NCBI RefSeq assembly: GCF_026230175.1
Contig: NZ_CP104208.1
Span: forward strand, 1,736,001 to 1,800,000
Direction: 5' to 3'
Length of the DNA: 64,000 nt
Origin: Desulfovibrio mangrovi
GTDB taxonomy: Bacteria; Desulfobacterota; Desulfovibrionia; Desulfovibrionales; Desulfovibrionaceae
Made by a program: the position numbers and the translations under genes
Shown: piece by piece, positions 34,772 to 43,378 of the stretch
Position numbering within the stretch: position 1 is the first letter of the stretch
Layout of the letters: every line of letters starts with the position of its first letter
The notes under the pieces: model-generated
Database searches by the model: none
Seen by the model: the letters and a program-made list of their open reading frames with translations, nothing else
Told to the model about the DNA's origin: nothing

Positions 34772-36676
34772 ATGGCAAGACTATTATCAATCATACTGGC
34801 GCTCGCCTTCCCCCCTGCTCTCCATGCTGCCGAAGGCTCCATTCCTCACGCCCATCTGGACAAGGCGGACTGGATGCTGCTTCTCGGCGTCGTGGCTTTT
34901 GCCATCACCCTGAGCATCTATCTTGTAGCAAGGCGCTTCAGGATTATGCATACAAGCATGGAACATCTGACATCCCTTCTCAAAAACCATTCCGAGGAAA
35001 TCACAGAGCTGGATGCCGCCAAGGAAGCCTACAAGAACCTCTACGACCTTGCCCTCGTCGCCATTTTCCGCTCCACCATGGACGGTTCCCGCTTCCTCGC
35101 CATCAACCAGACCGGTGCACGCATGTTCGGCTACGCTACAGAAAAGGAGATGCTTGCCAGCGTCATCCCGAAAGACGTCTATCTGAACAAGGAGCACCGG
35201 GCTGAAATGCTGGCAGAACTCCATAGAGCCGGACAGGTGCAGAATTTTCACTGCACGTTCGTCAGAAAGGACGATTCCACCTTCCATGCCATTTTTTCGG
35301 CAAAATTCAATCAGGAAGAGGGCTGCGTGGAAGGCACCATTCAGGATGTCACGTCCCTGAAACTGGCAGAACAAAGACTGGAAGAGAGCCGGGATTTTCT
35401 GCAGAACGTCATCGACGCCATTCCCATTCCTGTGGCCGTGCGCAACACCAGCGGGATTTTCACGCTGGCCAATGACGAGTTCGCCGCAGTGGCCGATGTG
35501 CCCAAGGAAAAACTCATCGGCGGGCATCCGCGTGATATTTTTCCACTCCCGGTAGTTCTGATGCAGGAAGAGTATGACCGGGAACTGCTGAACGCAAAAG
35601 GAAAGGCAACGCAACGCGTTGAACAGTATCGCCCGCGGCTGCAGCCTCCTGCCACACATCTTGTCTACGAAAACGTTCTGCTGGATAGCAACGGAAAGGT
35701 CGCCGGGCTTGTGGGAGCCACAATCGACATAACGGCCCGAAAGCGCATGGAAGAAGAGCTGCGCAAGGCAGAGGAACGCTACCGCAATATCTTCATGAAC
35801 TCCATTGAGGGCATTTTCACTTCCACAGTCGGCGGTACAGTCATCTCCGCCAATCCTGCCATGGCACGATTATACGGCTATGACACCCCTGAATACATGC
35901 TCAAATCCATACGCAACTTGGCCATTGAGCATTGGGTGTACCCCGAAAAACGTGCAGAAATGCTTAAAGAACTTATCAAGACGGACCACCTTTCCGGCTA
36001 TGAGGCGGAAATACGCAGACGCGACGGAGAACACATATGGGTATCCCTCAGCATTCGGGCCATCCGTAACAACATGGGAATACTGGAAGCCTTGGAAGGC
36101 GTCGCCGTGGATGTAACAGGAAAAAAACGCTCGGAGCAGGAACTTGCCCAGCGCGCCAACACGGACCCGCTTACCGGGCTTGCAAACCGCGCCTACATGG
36201 AACAGACCATGGAGCACATGGTGGCGCAGGCCAAACGGTCCGACAAACAGATCGGCGTGCTCTTCATCGACCTCGATCAATTCAAGCCGATCAATGACAC
36301 ATACGGCCACGAGGCCGGCGATACGCTGCTCAGGGAAGTTTCAAGCCGGCTCAAAGCCCGTCTGCGCGAATCAGACGTTGCGGCCAGAATAGGCGGCGAC
36401 GAGTTTGTCATCATTCTGTGGGATATCAAGGGAAGAGAAGCCCTCTACCGCGTAGGCAGACCGCTGCTGGAAGAACTGAACAAGCCATATGCGTGGGAGA
36501 ACAGAGAACTGCGCATAGGAGCAAGCATTGGCGGCAGCCTGTATCCCGAACACGGAGAAACCCCGGGAGACCTGCTGCGCTGCGCCGACAAGGCCATGTA
36601 CGACATCAAGCAGTCCGGCAAGAATGCGTTGCGCATCTCTCCGCCGAGCAATGACAACTGCCGGGTGGAACCCTAG
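34772..36676 (+). CDS. Membrane-anchored PAS/PAS/PAS-GGDEF diguanylate cyclase
   Basis: 634 residues. Residues 1-20 look like a signal or first membrane segment (MARLLSIILALAFPPALHAA) and a second hydrophobic segment lies at about 35-55. Three PAS-like domains follow (about 85-200, 205-320, 330-450), each a sensory module. The C-terminal domain keeps the active-site RIGGDEFVII, so it should make c-di-GMP; no EAL domain. A GTG 21 bases upstream is an alternative start. Its stop codon overlaps the stop of the convergent REC-STAS gene by 4 bases. Confidence 0.88.
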   Translation: MARLLSIILALAFPPALHAAEGSIPHAHLDKADWMLLLGVVAFAITLSIYLVARRFRIMHTSMEHLTSLLKNHSEEITELDAAKEAYKNLYDLALVAIFRSTMDGSRFLAINQTGARMFGYATEKEMLASVIPKDVYLNKEHRAEMLAELHRAGQVQNFHCTFVRKDDSTFHAIFSAKFNQEEGCVEGTIQDVTSLKLAEQRLEESRDFLQNVIDAIPIPVAVRNTSGIFTLANDEFAAVADVPKEKLIGGHPRDIFPLPVVLMQEEYDRELLNAKGKATQRVEQYRPRLQPPATHLVYENVLLDSNGKVAGLVGATIDITARKRMEEELRKAEERYRNIFMNSIEGIFTSTVGGTVISANPAMARLYGYDTPEYMLKSIRNLAIEHWVYPEKRAEMLKELIKTDHLSGYEAEIRRRDGEHIWVSLSIRAIRNNMGILEALEGVAVDVTGKKRSEQELAQRANTDPLTGLANRAYMEQTMEHMVAQAKRSDKQIGVLFIDLDQFKPINDTYGHEAGDTLLREVSSRLKARLRESDVAARIGGDEFVIILWDIKGREALYRVGRPLLEELNKPYAWENRELRIGASIGGSLYPEHGETPGDLLRCADKAMYDIKQSGKNALRISPPSNDNCRVEP

Positions 36677-37374
36677 AAGCGCACGTCATCCAGAGAAGCA
36701 AACGCTGCAATCTGCCTCGTTATTCCCATCACCTCAAATACCTGACGGAAATTGGCCGACAAACCGACCATGGCAATGCGTTGGCCTTCCGTACGGGCGT
36801 TGCGGACGCATTCCGCCAGTACGGAAATGGCTGCGCCGTTGATGGAAGTGTTCTCCGCAAAATCCAGCACAATGTTGTTCCGCGAACGGGCGGCATGCCG
36901 GAAAGCGTCTTTCAACGCGGATTCCGAAGAAGTGGAAAGGGTGCCGCGCACGGCAATGACGGCATCACCTTCACGCAGATAGATGGAAATGGCCGCAGCC
37001 TTGCTCCGGGCCAGTTGTATGCGCTCTTCCGCACGGGCCAAGGCACCTTGCAGGGCCTCACGTCGCACGGGCTTGTTGATGAAGTCCGTGGCGTCCAGAT
37101 TCAAGGCTTTGATGGCAAGGTCCATGTCGCCATGACCAGTGATGACGATGACCTCGGTAGCCTGATTCTCTTCCTTGATCTTCTGCAGCACCTCGATGCC
37201 GTCCATGCCGGGCATCTTGATGTCGGTCAGCACCAGCGGAGGGTGCTCAGCCCTAAGCACCTCCAGCCCCTGCTCACCCGATTCCGCCGTCAGCACCTCA
37301 TGCCCCATGGCATTGAGAATGAGCACAAACATCTTCAAGGTCGGCATTTCATCATCGATAACAAGAATACGCAT
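36673..37374 (-). CDS. Response regulator with REC and STAS domains
   Basis: 233 residues. The receiver domain (residues 1-120) has the acidic pair IDDE, phospho-acceptor Asp51 (LTDIKMPGMDG) and Lys105 region FINKPV. A STAS (anti-anti-sigma-like) domain fills about 130-230 (IVLDFAENTSINGAAISVL). The usual Ser/Thr phospho-site (D-S-S-G-type) reads N-G-A-A, so phosphorylation by an anti-sigma kinase at that site seems unlikely. It lies 31 bp after the histidine kinase gene and is presumably its cognate regulator. The output partner is unknown. Confidence 0.85.
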   Translation of the reverse strand: MRILVIDDEMPTLKMFVLILNAMGHEVLTAESGEQGLEVLRAEHPPLVLTDIKMPGMDGIEVLQKIKEENQATEVIVITGHGDMDLAIKALNLDATDFINKPVRREALQGALARAEERIQLARSKAAAISIYLREGDAVIAVRGTLSTSSESALKDAFRHAARSRNNIVLDFAENTSINGAAISVLAECVRNARTEGQRIAMVGLSANFRQVFEVMGITRQIAAFASLDDVRF

Positions 37375-37405
37375 CGCTCATTCCTTTTCTGCCCGCATGG
37401 CCGGA

Positions 37406-39403
37406 TCACGCTTTCGGAAAGCGCAAGGTAAAGGTCGTTCCTTCGCCCTCACGACTTCTGATGCCTATATCCCCTTTGTAGTCGCGCACTATCCCGTAAG
37501 AGATGGCCAACCCCAGACCCATACCCTCTCCGGTAACCTTGGTGGTGAAGAAGGGTTCAAACACCTTCTCCAGCACGTGCTGCGGAATGCCGGTGCCATT
37601 GTCGCTCACAGACAGGCAGACATGCTCCCGGTCCACAAAGGTACGAATCTCAATAAGCCCGCGCGCAGCCTTTTCCATACCCTTGCGGCGCTCGATAATG
37701 GCATCGCGCGCGTTGGTCACAAGGTTGAAGAGCACCTGCTGCAGACGGTTGTCCTGAGCGGTTATTACAGGAAGCTCCGTGGCAAGATCAACCTTAATAT
37801 CAACCTGATGTAACAGGAATTGCCTGCTGATTAGCGAAGTGACGGCCTGTACCGTTGCATTCAGGTTCACGTCCTCATCAAAAAGATCCGCCTTGCGGCC
37901 AAACGAACGCAGGGTATTGATGATGCCCGAAGCACGATCCACCTGCGCGCTCATCTCCGTTACCACCTGCCTGAAGTGCTCGGGATGAATGGTTACGCCC
38001 TGCTCCAGTGACATGGCCAGAAAATCGCTTCCCATGCGGATGGCATTGAGCGGCTGGTTCAGTTCATGCGCAACGCCTGCAGACATTTCACCCAGCGACT
38101 TCATCTTGGATGCCTGAATGAGCTGGGCATCCTTCTCCACCACCTCCGTCACGTCCGTTGCTGCCACAATAATGGCGGGGCGTCCCCGGTAGCTGATGGG
38201 GCAGGCGTTCACATTCACGAACATGGGCACCCCGTTCTTGCGGTGATGCACCACGCGAGGCGTACGCACGCAGCCGGCCTCGTCACCGCCGCCCTCAAAC
38301 AGCATCATGCATTCGCGGGTCTGCACGGGGCCGAGAGTTGTAAAATCCATCCCCACCAGTTCGTTACGGGAGAAACCGTAGACCTCTTCCGCACGGGGGT
38401 TGGCATCAAGCACCTTCTGAGTAGTGCAATCCACAACGAAAATGGGATCGGGACCGCTGTTGAACAGGGAGCGGTAGGTATTCTCAGACTCGCTCAACCG
38501 CCTGCGGTACAAGCGGATGGACCACACCATGTTGCGGAAGGAGTCGGTCAGTGTCGCCACCTCGTCCCCGTCCTCGTGCTTGCGATAGAACACGCATTCC
38601 TTGCAGCGGCGCAGGGTCTTGTCATCCGGCCTCTTCTGCTCCCCTTTGCGCTGGTCGTCAAAATGCCAGCAGGGCATGTCCGTATCGGAAAAAGCGGGAC
38701 AGTCCGTAATGTTCCACCTTCCGTCCGGCAAATCGAGAATCCCTGAAGAATCAAAGCTTCCGCGCGAGAGGTCATCGGAAATACGCGTCAGGCGCACCAC
38801 CGGATCAGTGATGTATCCTGCCAACCTGTGCGAAATATAGAACGTGATGATGATGACCGCGGAGATGAACCCGAGAAACATGACGCGCAACTTGGCCACT
38901 AGGCTGTCGATATGCTCCTTGGACAATCCCACATGTACCGTGCCGATACGGTAAAGGCCCTCTTTGACAGGCACCGCAATGTCATAGGCTTCATGCCCCA
39001 GCAGACTTACCAGACGCACGCTCTTCTGTTCGCTTTCCCCCAGGGGGTTGGTGCCAGGCAACTCATCGGGGAAAGGACGGGTGAAGGTATGGCAGAGCAC
39101 CCGCTTATCCACGTTCTCCACATAGATGTAATCGACAAGATGCTTGCGTTCCCGCAGCTGTTTTTCGTCAAAAATAAGGCTCAGCAACTCCGGAATGTTG
39201 TCCTCAAGCAGGTAGGTACCGCCGCGTGCCGCGATACTCTGGGCCACGGCCGTGCCACGCAACTCGAGCTCCTGCGTGAGGCCGGAAACCAGAATCCAGC
39301 GGGCAAGCAGGGCGATCACACAACTGATGATGAGGATCACCGCGAGAATGGAAATGAAGAACTTGTTCTTGAGATTCAGTCGGGCAAGCGCCTTGAGGAT
39401 CAT
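37406..39403 (-). CDS. Membrane sensor histidine kinase with Cys-rich insert
   Basis: 665 residues. Two membrane segments (about 15-40 and 173-191) flank a periplasmic sensor of about 130 residues. A HAMP-like region begins at about 192, but it is interrupted by a Cys-rich insert (Cys235, Cys245, Cys267, Cys270). A PAS domain is at about 308-425. The H-box has His446 (SAGVAHELNQP), and the ATPase keeps LVTNARDA, DNGTGIP and GMGLGLAIS. The ATG overlaps the stop of the upstream lipoprotein gene by ATGA, so the two are coupled. The insert may bind a metal or haem, or sense redox; that is inference. Confidence 0.9.
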   Translation of the reverse strand: MILKALARLNLKNKFFISILAVILIISCVIALLARWILVSGLTQELELRGTAVAQSIAARGGTYLLEDNIPELLSLIFDEKQLRERKHLVDYIYVENVDKRVLCHTFTRPFPDELPGTNPLGESEQKSVRLVSLLGHEAYDIAVPVKEGLYRIGTVHVGLSKEHIDSLVAKLRVMFLGFISAVIIITFYISHRLAGYITDPVVRLTRISDDLSRGSFDSSGILDLPDGRWNITDCPAFSDTDMPCWHFDDQRKGEQKRPDDKTLRRCKECVFYRKHEDGDEVATLTDSFRNMVWSIRLYRRRLSESENTYRSLFNSGPDPIFVVDCTTQKVLDANPRAEEVYGFSRNELVGMDFTTLGPVQTRECMMLFEGGGDEAGCVRTPRVVHHRKNGVPMFVNVNACPISYRGRPAIIVAATDVTEVVEKDAQLIQASKMKSLGEMSAGVAHELNQPLNAIRMGSDFLAMSLEQGVTIHPEHFRQVVTEMSAQVDRASGIINTLRSFGRKADLFDEDVNLNATVQAVTSLISRQFLLHQVDIKVDLATELPVITAQDNRLQQVLFNLVTNARDAIIERRKGMEKAARGLIEIRTFVDREHVCLSVSDNGTGIPQHVLEKVFEPFFTTKVTGEGMGLGLAISYGIVRDYKGDIGIRSREGEGTTFTLRFPKA

Positions 39404-40713
39404 TGCGCTCCTCCCTGGTCGGCAGAAGCTGCGCCACCCTGGCCGGCGGTATCAGACTCCGCAAGCACGGCACGGAAATCATCCACCAGTTCGAAGCGTC
39501 CGTCACGCAGCACGGAGAAGAAAACCGACTCCATCCCCTGGTGATCCTCAGGGCTGAAGGATATTTCGGTCGCCCCGCCCAACGAAAAGTTCGAAATGGT
39601 CTCTATGGCATCAATAAAACCCTCCCGTGTGAGATCGGGCCCTGCACGCCGCAATCCTTCCACCAGCACAAGGGCATTGATGTATCCTTCCAGCCCTACT
39701 GCGTTGGGAATCTCGTCGGGGAAAAAGCGTTTCAGATGTGCCACGTAATCGCTGGCAACCTCCATGATGCGGGGGGCTTCAGGTGCCGTGGGCGGAGGCA
39801 CCACCAGCGACAGAACAACCGGACTCTTCAGGTCATGGGGCAAACGACGCACCAGCTCTTCCCCCCCCACAAAGGAAAGGTTGTAGAACACGGCCTTCAG
39901 TCCGGCAGCGTCGGCCCTGCGTATGAATTCCGCACAGGGCTCGTAGGTGCCGACCATAACCACAGCCTCGGGGCGCTCTTCCAGAATGCGCTTGAGACCA
40001 TCCGTCACATCATTCGTTCCCCGGACATAGGAACCTCGGGCAACCGGAGCCAAGCCCAGCTCCCTGAGCACCAGCTCTGCTCCGGTCAGACCGTCAAAAC
40101 CATATGCGTCATACTGATAGAACACGGCAATGCGCTTGAGACCCAGGTCCTGCACCAGATGCAGCACCGCCGCCCCCGTCTCCTGATAATAGGAGGCACG
40201 CACGTTGATCACATACCGGTTGAAGGGAATGCGAAGACCGTTCGCGCCCGTGAACATGCCCAGCAACGGAACACGGGCCTCTTCCACCAGCGGCAGAATT
40301 CTCATGGTTGTGGGGGTTCCCACATAGCCGAACAGGGCAAAGATATTGCCGTGGATCATGAGCTGCTGCGTGTTGGCCAGACAGCGGGGCGGGTCGTAGC
40401 CGTCGTCCCGGGCATCCAGCACAATCCGCCGCCCGTGCACCCCACCGTTTTCATTAACAAACTTGATGTAACTGAGGGCACCGCGCAGGGTCTGCTTGCC
40501 CAGATAGCTCGCATGCCCTGTGAGCGGCAGGGAGGAACCAAGCCGGATTTCCGAGTCTGTCACGCCTTGGCCGGCATACCCGTCGTACTCATAGGCATCA
40601 CCGCCATCGCAACCGGTCAACATGGCAGGCGGCACAAGCCAGACCAGGCAGCAGAACAATAACACGTATGTTCGACGTAACACGAAAGGCACACGTTGCA
40701 GCATAGTTGTCAA
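39400..40713 (-). CDS. Periplasmic ligand-binding lipoprotein (LivK/Peripla_BP_6-like)
   Basis: 437 residues. A lipobox (MLTGCDGG, Cys35) follows a hydrophobic segment, so it is probably a lipoprotein exposed to the periplasm. The body is a type I amino-acid-binding fold (IRLGSSLPLTGHASYLG, then ALFGYVGTPTTMRILP). No permease or ATPase gene is near, and the kinase gene starts inside its stop codon. The protein is therefore likely a sensory ligand receptor feeding the kinase, not a transporter part. The start is TTG, supported by GGAG 7 bases upstream; an ATG lies 9 bases later. Confidence 0.82.
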   Translation of the reverse strand: MTTMLQRVPFVLRRTYVLLFCCLVWLVPPAMLTGCDGGDAYEYDGYAGQGVTDSEIRLGSSLPLTGHASYLGKQTLRGALSYIKFVNENGGVHGRRIVLDARDDGYDPPRCLANTQQLMIHGNIFALFGYVGTPTTMRILPLVEEARVPLLGMFTGANGLRIPFNRYVINVRASYYQETGAAVLHLVQDLGLKRIAVFYQYDAYGFDGLTGAELVLRELGLAPVARGSYVRGTNDVTDGLKRILEERPEAVVMVGTYEPCAEFIRRADAAGLKAVFYNLSFVGGEELVRRLPHDLKSPVVLSLVVPPPTAPEAPRIMEVASDYVAHLKRFFPDEIPNAVGLEGYINALVLVEGLRRAGPDLTREGFIDAIETISNFSLGGATEISFSPEDHQGMESVFFSVLRDGRFELVDDFRAVLAESDTAGQGGAASADQGGAQ

Positions 40714-40864
40714 AGCAGCACTCCTAAGGCTTAGGCATTACTCCTACATCCTCAGATAATGTATGGCAAGAATGCAACACATCCGCTCTTTCAGGCACAA
40801 GACAATTGCCATGTCCGTCAGGAATGCCTACGATGGAAAAGAAACTGTTCCCCTGCGAGGTACC

Positions 40865-41485
40865 ATGACCCGAAAGACACCTCTGTCACTCCTGCTGGCC
40901 CTGCTCCTGCTTCTTACGTCAGGCGTGTTCAGCCTCTCCACGGCTGCGCAAAATGCTGCCGAAGCACCCCAGACCGGAACTTCCGGCGAAGCCGGAGAAT
41001 CCACCGATGCCGCCAGAGCCTTTCCCAACCTCCTGCTGCCCGCAATAGCGGATTCCGCGAAATACGGACTGCCGCCCAAGGCCGTGCAACTTGGGGAGCT
41101 GCAGGAAGAGTTCATCATCATCAATATATACAGCTGGTTTTGCGCTCCCTGTCAGGCTGAAGGACCGGACCTTCGTGAACTTGCGGAACTCATCGGCCCC
41201 GCAGGGACCGATGGCACCATCCGCATCATCGGCATTGCTGCCGGAGACGACAGTTCACTTACAAAACGTTTCCGCAAAAAGCACAACCTGTCCTACGCCC
41301 TGTTTCCGGACCCCTCTCTGGCTCTTCACGGACTGATGCTCTCTCCGCCTGTACCAACCTTTTATGTCGTACGAAACACCACGGACGGCCCGAAACTGCT
41401 GGGCACCCACATAGGTGCCATTCAGGGAAAGGCAAAAGAGTTCTACGACAATGTCATGCAGATAGTGAAAAAAACGCAAGAATGA
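40865..41485 (+). CDS. Exported TlpA/ResA-like thioredoxin
   Basis: 206 residues with an N-terminal signal (PLSLLLALLLLLTSG) followed by a thioredoxin-fold domain. The active site is WFCAPC (CxxC), and the cis-Pro is in PPVPTFYVV. The family reduces disulfides in the periplasm or handles cytochrome c haem sites. An Ala/Glu/Ser-rich linker follows the signal. The ATG has GAGG 5 bases upstream; an in-frame start 34 codons earlier is not supported. No cytochrome c maturation genes are adjacent. Confidence 0.8.
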   Translation: MTRKTPLSLLLALLLLLTSGVFSLSTAAQNAAEAPQTGTSGEAGESTDAARAFPNLLLPAIADSAKYGLPPKAVQLGELQEEFIIINIYSWFCAPCQAEGPDLRELAELIGPAGTDGTIRIIGIAAGDDSSLTKRFRKKHNLSYALFPDPSLALHGLMLSPPVPTFYVVRNTTDGPKLLGTHIGAIQGKAKEFYDNVMQIVKKTQE

Positions 41486-41617
41486 CGGCACGACGGCGAG
41501 AGGTTACGCAAATAAACGGAAACGCGACCGGTGCCTCAGCAAACTCCGGCAAAGCAGTACAGACAAGCAGCCCCTAACCCCCTTGCGCTAGGTAATGCTA
41601 CACGATACACAGGCAAA

Positions 41618-42487
41618 ATGATTCAACACTCAGCCAGCAGATCTTCCATTCTGAACGGCCTGCGCTCCGAGTCGGACGCGCGGGAGTACATGCTTTCCCA
41701 TTGCTGGCCCTCGCACGAACGCTTCTGCCCCCGCTGCGGCGAGAAGAAGCATTACGAGCTTTCCGGCGGCAGATACCGCTGTGCAGAGTGCAAATACACA
41801 TTTCAGGACTTCAGCGGCCGCTGGATAAACAATGGCAACCTCTCGCCCCTGACATGGCTCAGGGTTCTGGACCTGTTCATCCGCGAATACACGGTGCACG
41901 AACTGTCCACCGAGCTGGAGCTTTCCTACAACGCGGCTTACAAGGCTGTGACCACCATCCGCTTTGCCATCATGGCGCATGCCGTTGACGCAGCGCAGAT
42001 GTTCGGACCTGAAACCGGCCTCGGAGCCTACCTCAAAAACCGCAAGCTGACCGGCGACCCCAAGGACAACCGTCGCCCGCCCATTCCCGTCTTCGGCATC
42101 ATGGAACGAAACGGATGGGTTTTCATCGATATTGTCTCCGGCATTGCGGCGGAAACGGTATTCCACTTCAATCACAGTTTTCATCTGGCCATGCACCGCG
42201 CAGGCAACATCGTCTACACGAACCGTTACCGCCACTATGATGCACTGGTTTTCTGCGGAGACGATTCCCTTCCCTACGAATACATCCGCAAGAACGAAGC
42301 CTCCGTTCACCTTGAGGAAGGTTCCTTCTGGGCCTTCGCCGGGCAACGCCTCAAACTGTTCAGAGGCATTACCCCCCAACGTTTCCCGCTCTATCTGAAG
42401 GAACTGGAATTCAGGTTCAACAACGACTCTGCCGACCTGTTTGAAATACTCTCGCGCTACCTGTGCGATATCGTACCTGAATATTAG
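41618..42487 (+). CDS. IS1595/ISXO2-type transposase-like protein, probably domesticated
   Basis: 289 residues. An N-terminal zinc ribbon (CPRC...CAEC, KYTFQDF) precedes a region resembling the IS1595-family DDE domain (FGIMERNGWVFIDIV, VYTNRYRHYDALV, EEGSFWAF, LKELEFRFNN). The expected first Asp (in a DE-x-x-G motif) is not seen, and the second Asp position reads Asn (YTN). I see no terminal inverted repeats or target duplications near the ends. This is more like a fixed host gene than an active element, perhaps a DNA-binding regulator. An intact IS copy elsewhere would argue against domestication. Confidence 0.6.
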   Translation: MIQHSASRSSILNGLRSESDAREYMLSHCWPSHERFCPRCGEKKHYELSGGRYRCAECKYTFQDFSGRWINNGNLSPLTWLRVLDLFIREYTVHELSTELELSYNAAYKAVTTIRFAIMAHAVDAAQMFGPETGLGAYLKNRKLTGDPKDNRRPPIPVFGIMERNGWVFIDIVSGIAAETVFHFNHSFHLAMHRAGNIVYTNRYRHYDALVFCGDDSLPYEYIRKNEASVHLEEGSFWAFAGQRLKLFRGITPQRFPLYLKELEFRFNNDSADLFEILSRYLCDIVPEY

Positions 42488-42641
42488 TCTTGTGCTCCCG
42501 CCCCCTTCGATAAAACGTTCCTGCCTGTCGCAGGAACAGTCTCCATCCGCATGAACCATGACGCACCTCTGCCCTGTTTCTCATGCATACGCGATGGCAG
42601 AAGAGTGATAACAGCCAATGACATACGTTGAAAACGAACGG

Positions 42642-42671
42642 GGCCGCCGGAGATAACTCCGGCGGCCCCGC
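42642..42671. terminator. Strong hairpin after the MarR gene
   Basis: GGGGCCGCCGGAG and CTCCGGCGGCCCC form a perfect 13-bp stem with an ATAA loop. AAAACG and CGTTTT extend the pairing outside a small internal loop. It lies downstream of the minus-strand marR gene and probably ends that operon; it can also stop readthrough from the transposase-like gene. Confidence 0.8.
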
Positions 42672-42720
42672 ACCGTTTTGCATAAGGCGTCACCTTCGGC
42701 CACACGACAGCCAGCTATGG

Positions 42721-42760
42721 GCAGCCCCGGTTAGCCCCGGTTAACCACGGTCAGCCACGA
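42721..42760. repeat. Four degenerate 10-bp tandem repeats at the end of marR
   Basis: Units GCAGCCCCGG, TTAGCCCCGG, TTAACCACGG and TCAGCCACGA follow one another exactly, covering the last codons of marR and its 3' flank. The stop codon falls within the repeats, so copy-number change could extend or shorten the protein end. Confidence 0.6.
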
Positions 42761-43275
42761 TTACCCTGATGCGAAATGTGATCAATGACATCCTCACGGG
42801 TCTTGCCGCTCAGATCAAACACACGGTCACGCAGCTTCAGCATGACATTATGCGCCTGAATCAGTTCTTCCTCGGAAAAACCGACATAAAGATCCTTTTC
42901 CAGTTGCAGAAACAACGCGTGCATCTCTTCCAGCAGCGGCTCGGCCTTGGCGCACAGTTCCACAAGCTTGACCCGCCTGTCTTCGACGGAAGGATTCCTG
43001 CGAACCAGTCCATCCTCTTCCAGTCGATCCAGCATGCGTACCAGCGTGGGGCTTTCAATGCCAAGCAGGTTGGCAATGCGCTTCTGCGAAACAGGCTCGC
43101 CCAGTTCCTCCAAGGCCCAGAGCACAACCCAACGGGCGCTGCTCACCCCATGCTCCTTGAACCGGGCATCAATGATAGAGCGCAATTCACGGGAAATCTC
43201 GCTGACAGTCAGCCCCAGTTTGCTTTTGCCGTATCGGGGGCGAATCCTCTTCCCCGACAAAGTACCTTCTTTCAT
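42751..43275 (-). CDS. MarR-family transcriptional regulator
   Basis: 174 residues, SlyA-like winged helix. The DNA-binding helix is in QKRIANLLGIESPTLVRMLDRLEEDGLV and the wing in SVEDRRVKLVEL. The N-terminus is about 20 residues longer than usual and basic (Lys/Arg rich). It is the last gene after the RND pump and adaptor on the minus strand, so it is probably an autoregulated repressor of the efflux operon; an operator candidate lies before the adaptor gene. The ligand is unknown. Confidence 0.82.
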   Translation of the reverse strand: MKEGTLSGKRIRPRYGKSKLGLTVSEISRELRSIIDARFKEHGVSSARWVVLWALEELGEPVSQKRIANLLGIESPTLVRMLDRLEEDGLVRRNPSVEDRRVKLVELCAKAEPLLEEMHALFLQLEKDLYVGFSEEELIQAHNVMLKLRDRVFDLSGKTREDVIDHISHQGNRG

Positions 43276-43378
43276 CCTTCTCTCCTCAACAGACGTCTAT
43301 ATCGTCATGCACCAGCAAAGTACAGTGCCGCCCCTGTCACGTTCTACTCATGCTCAGGGGCGGCACGTAACAAGCGGA

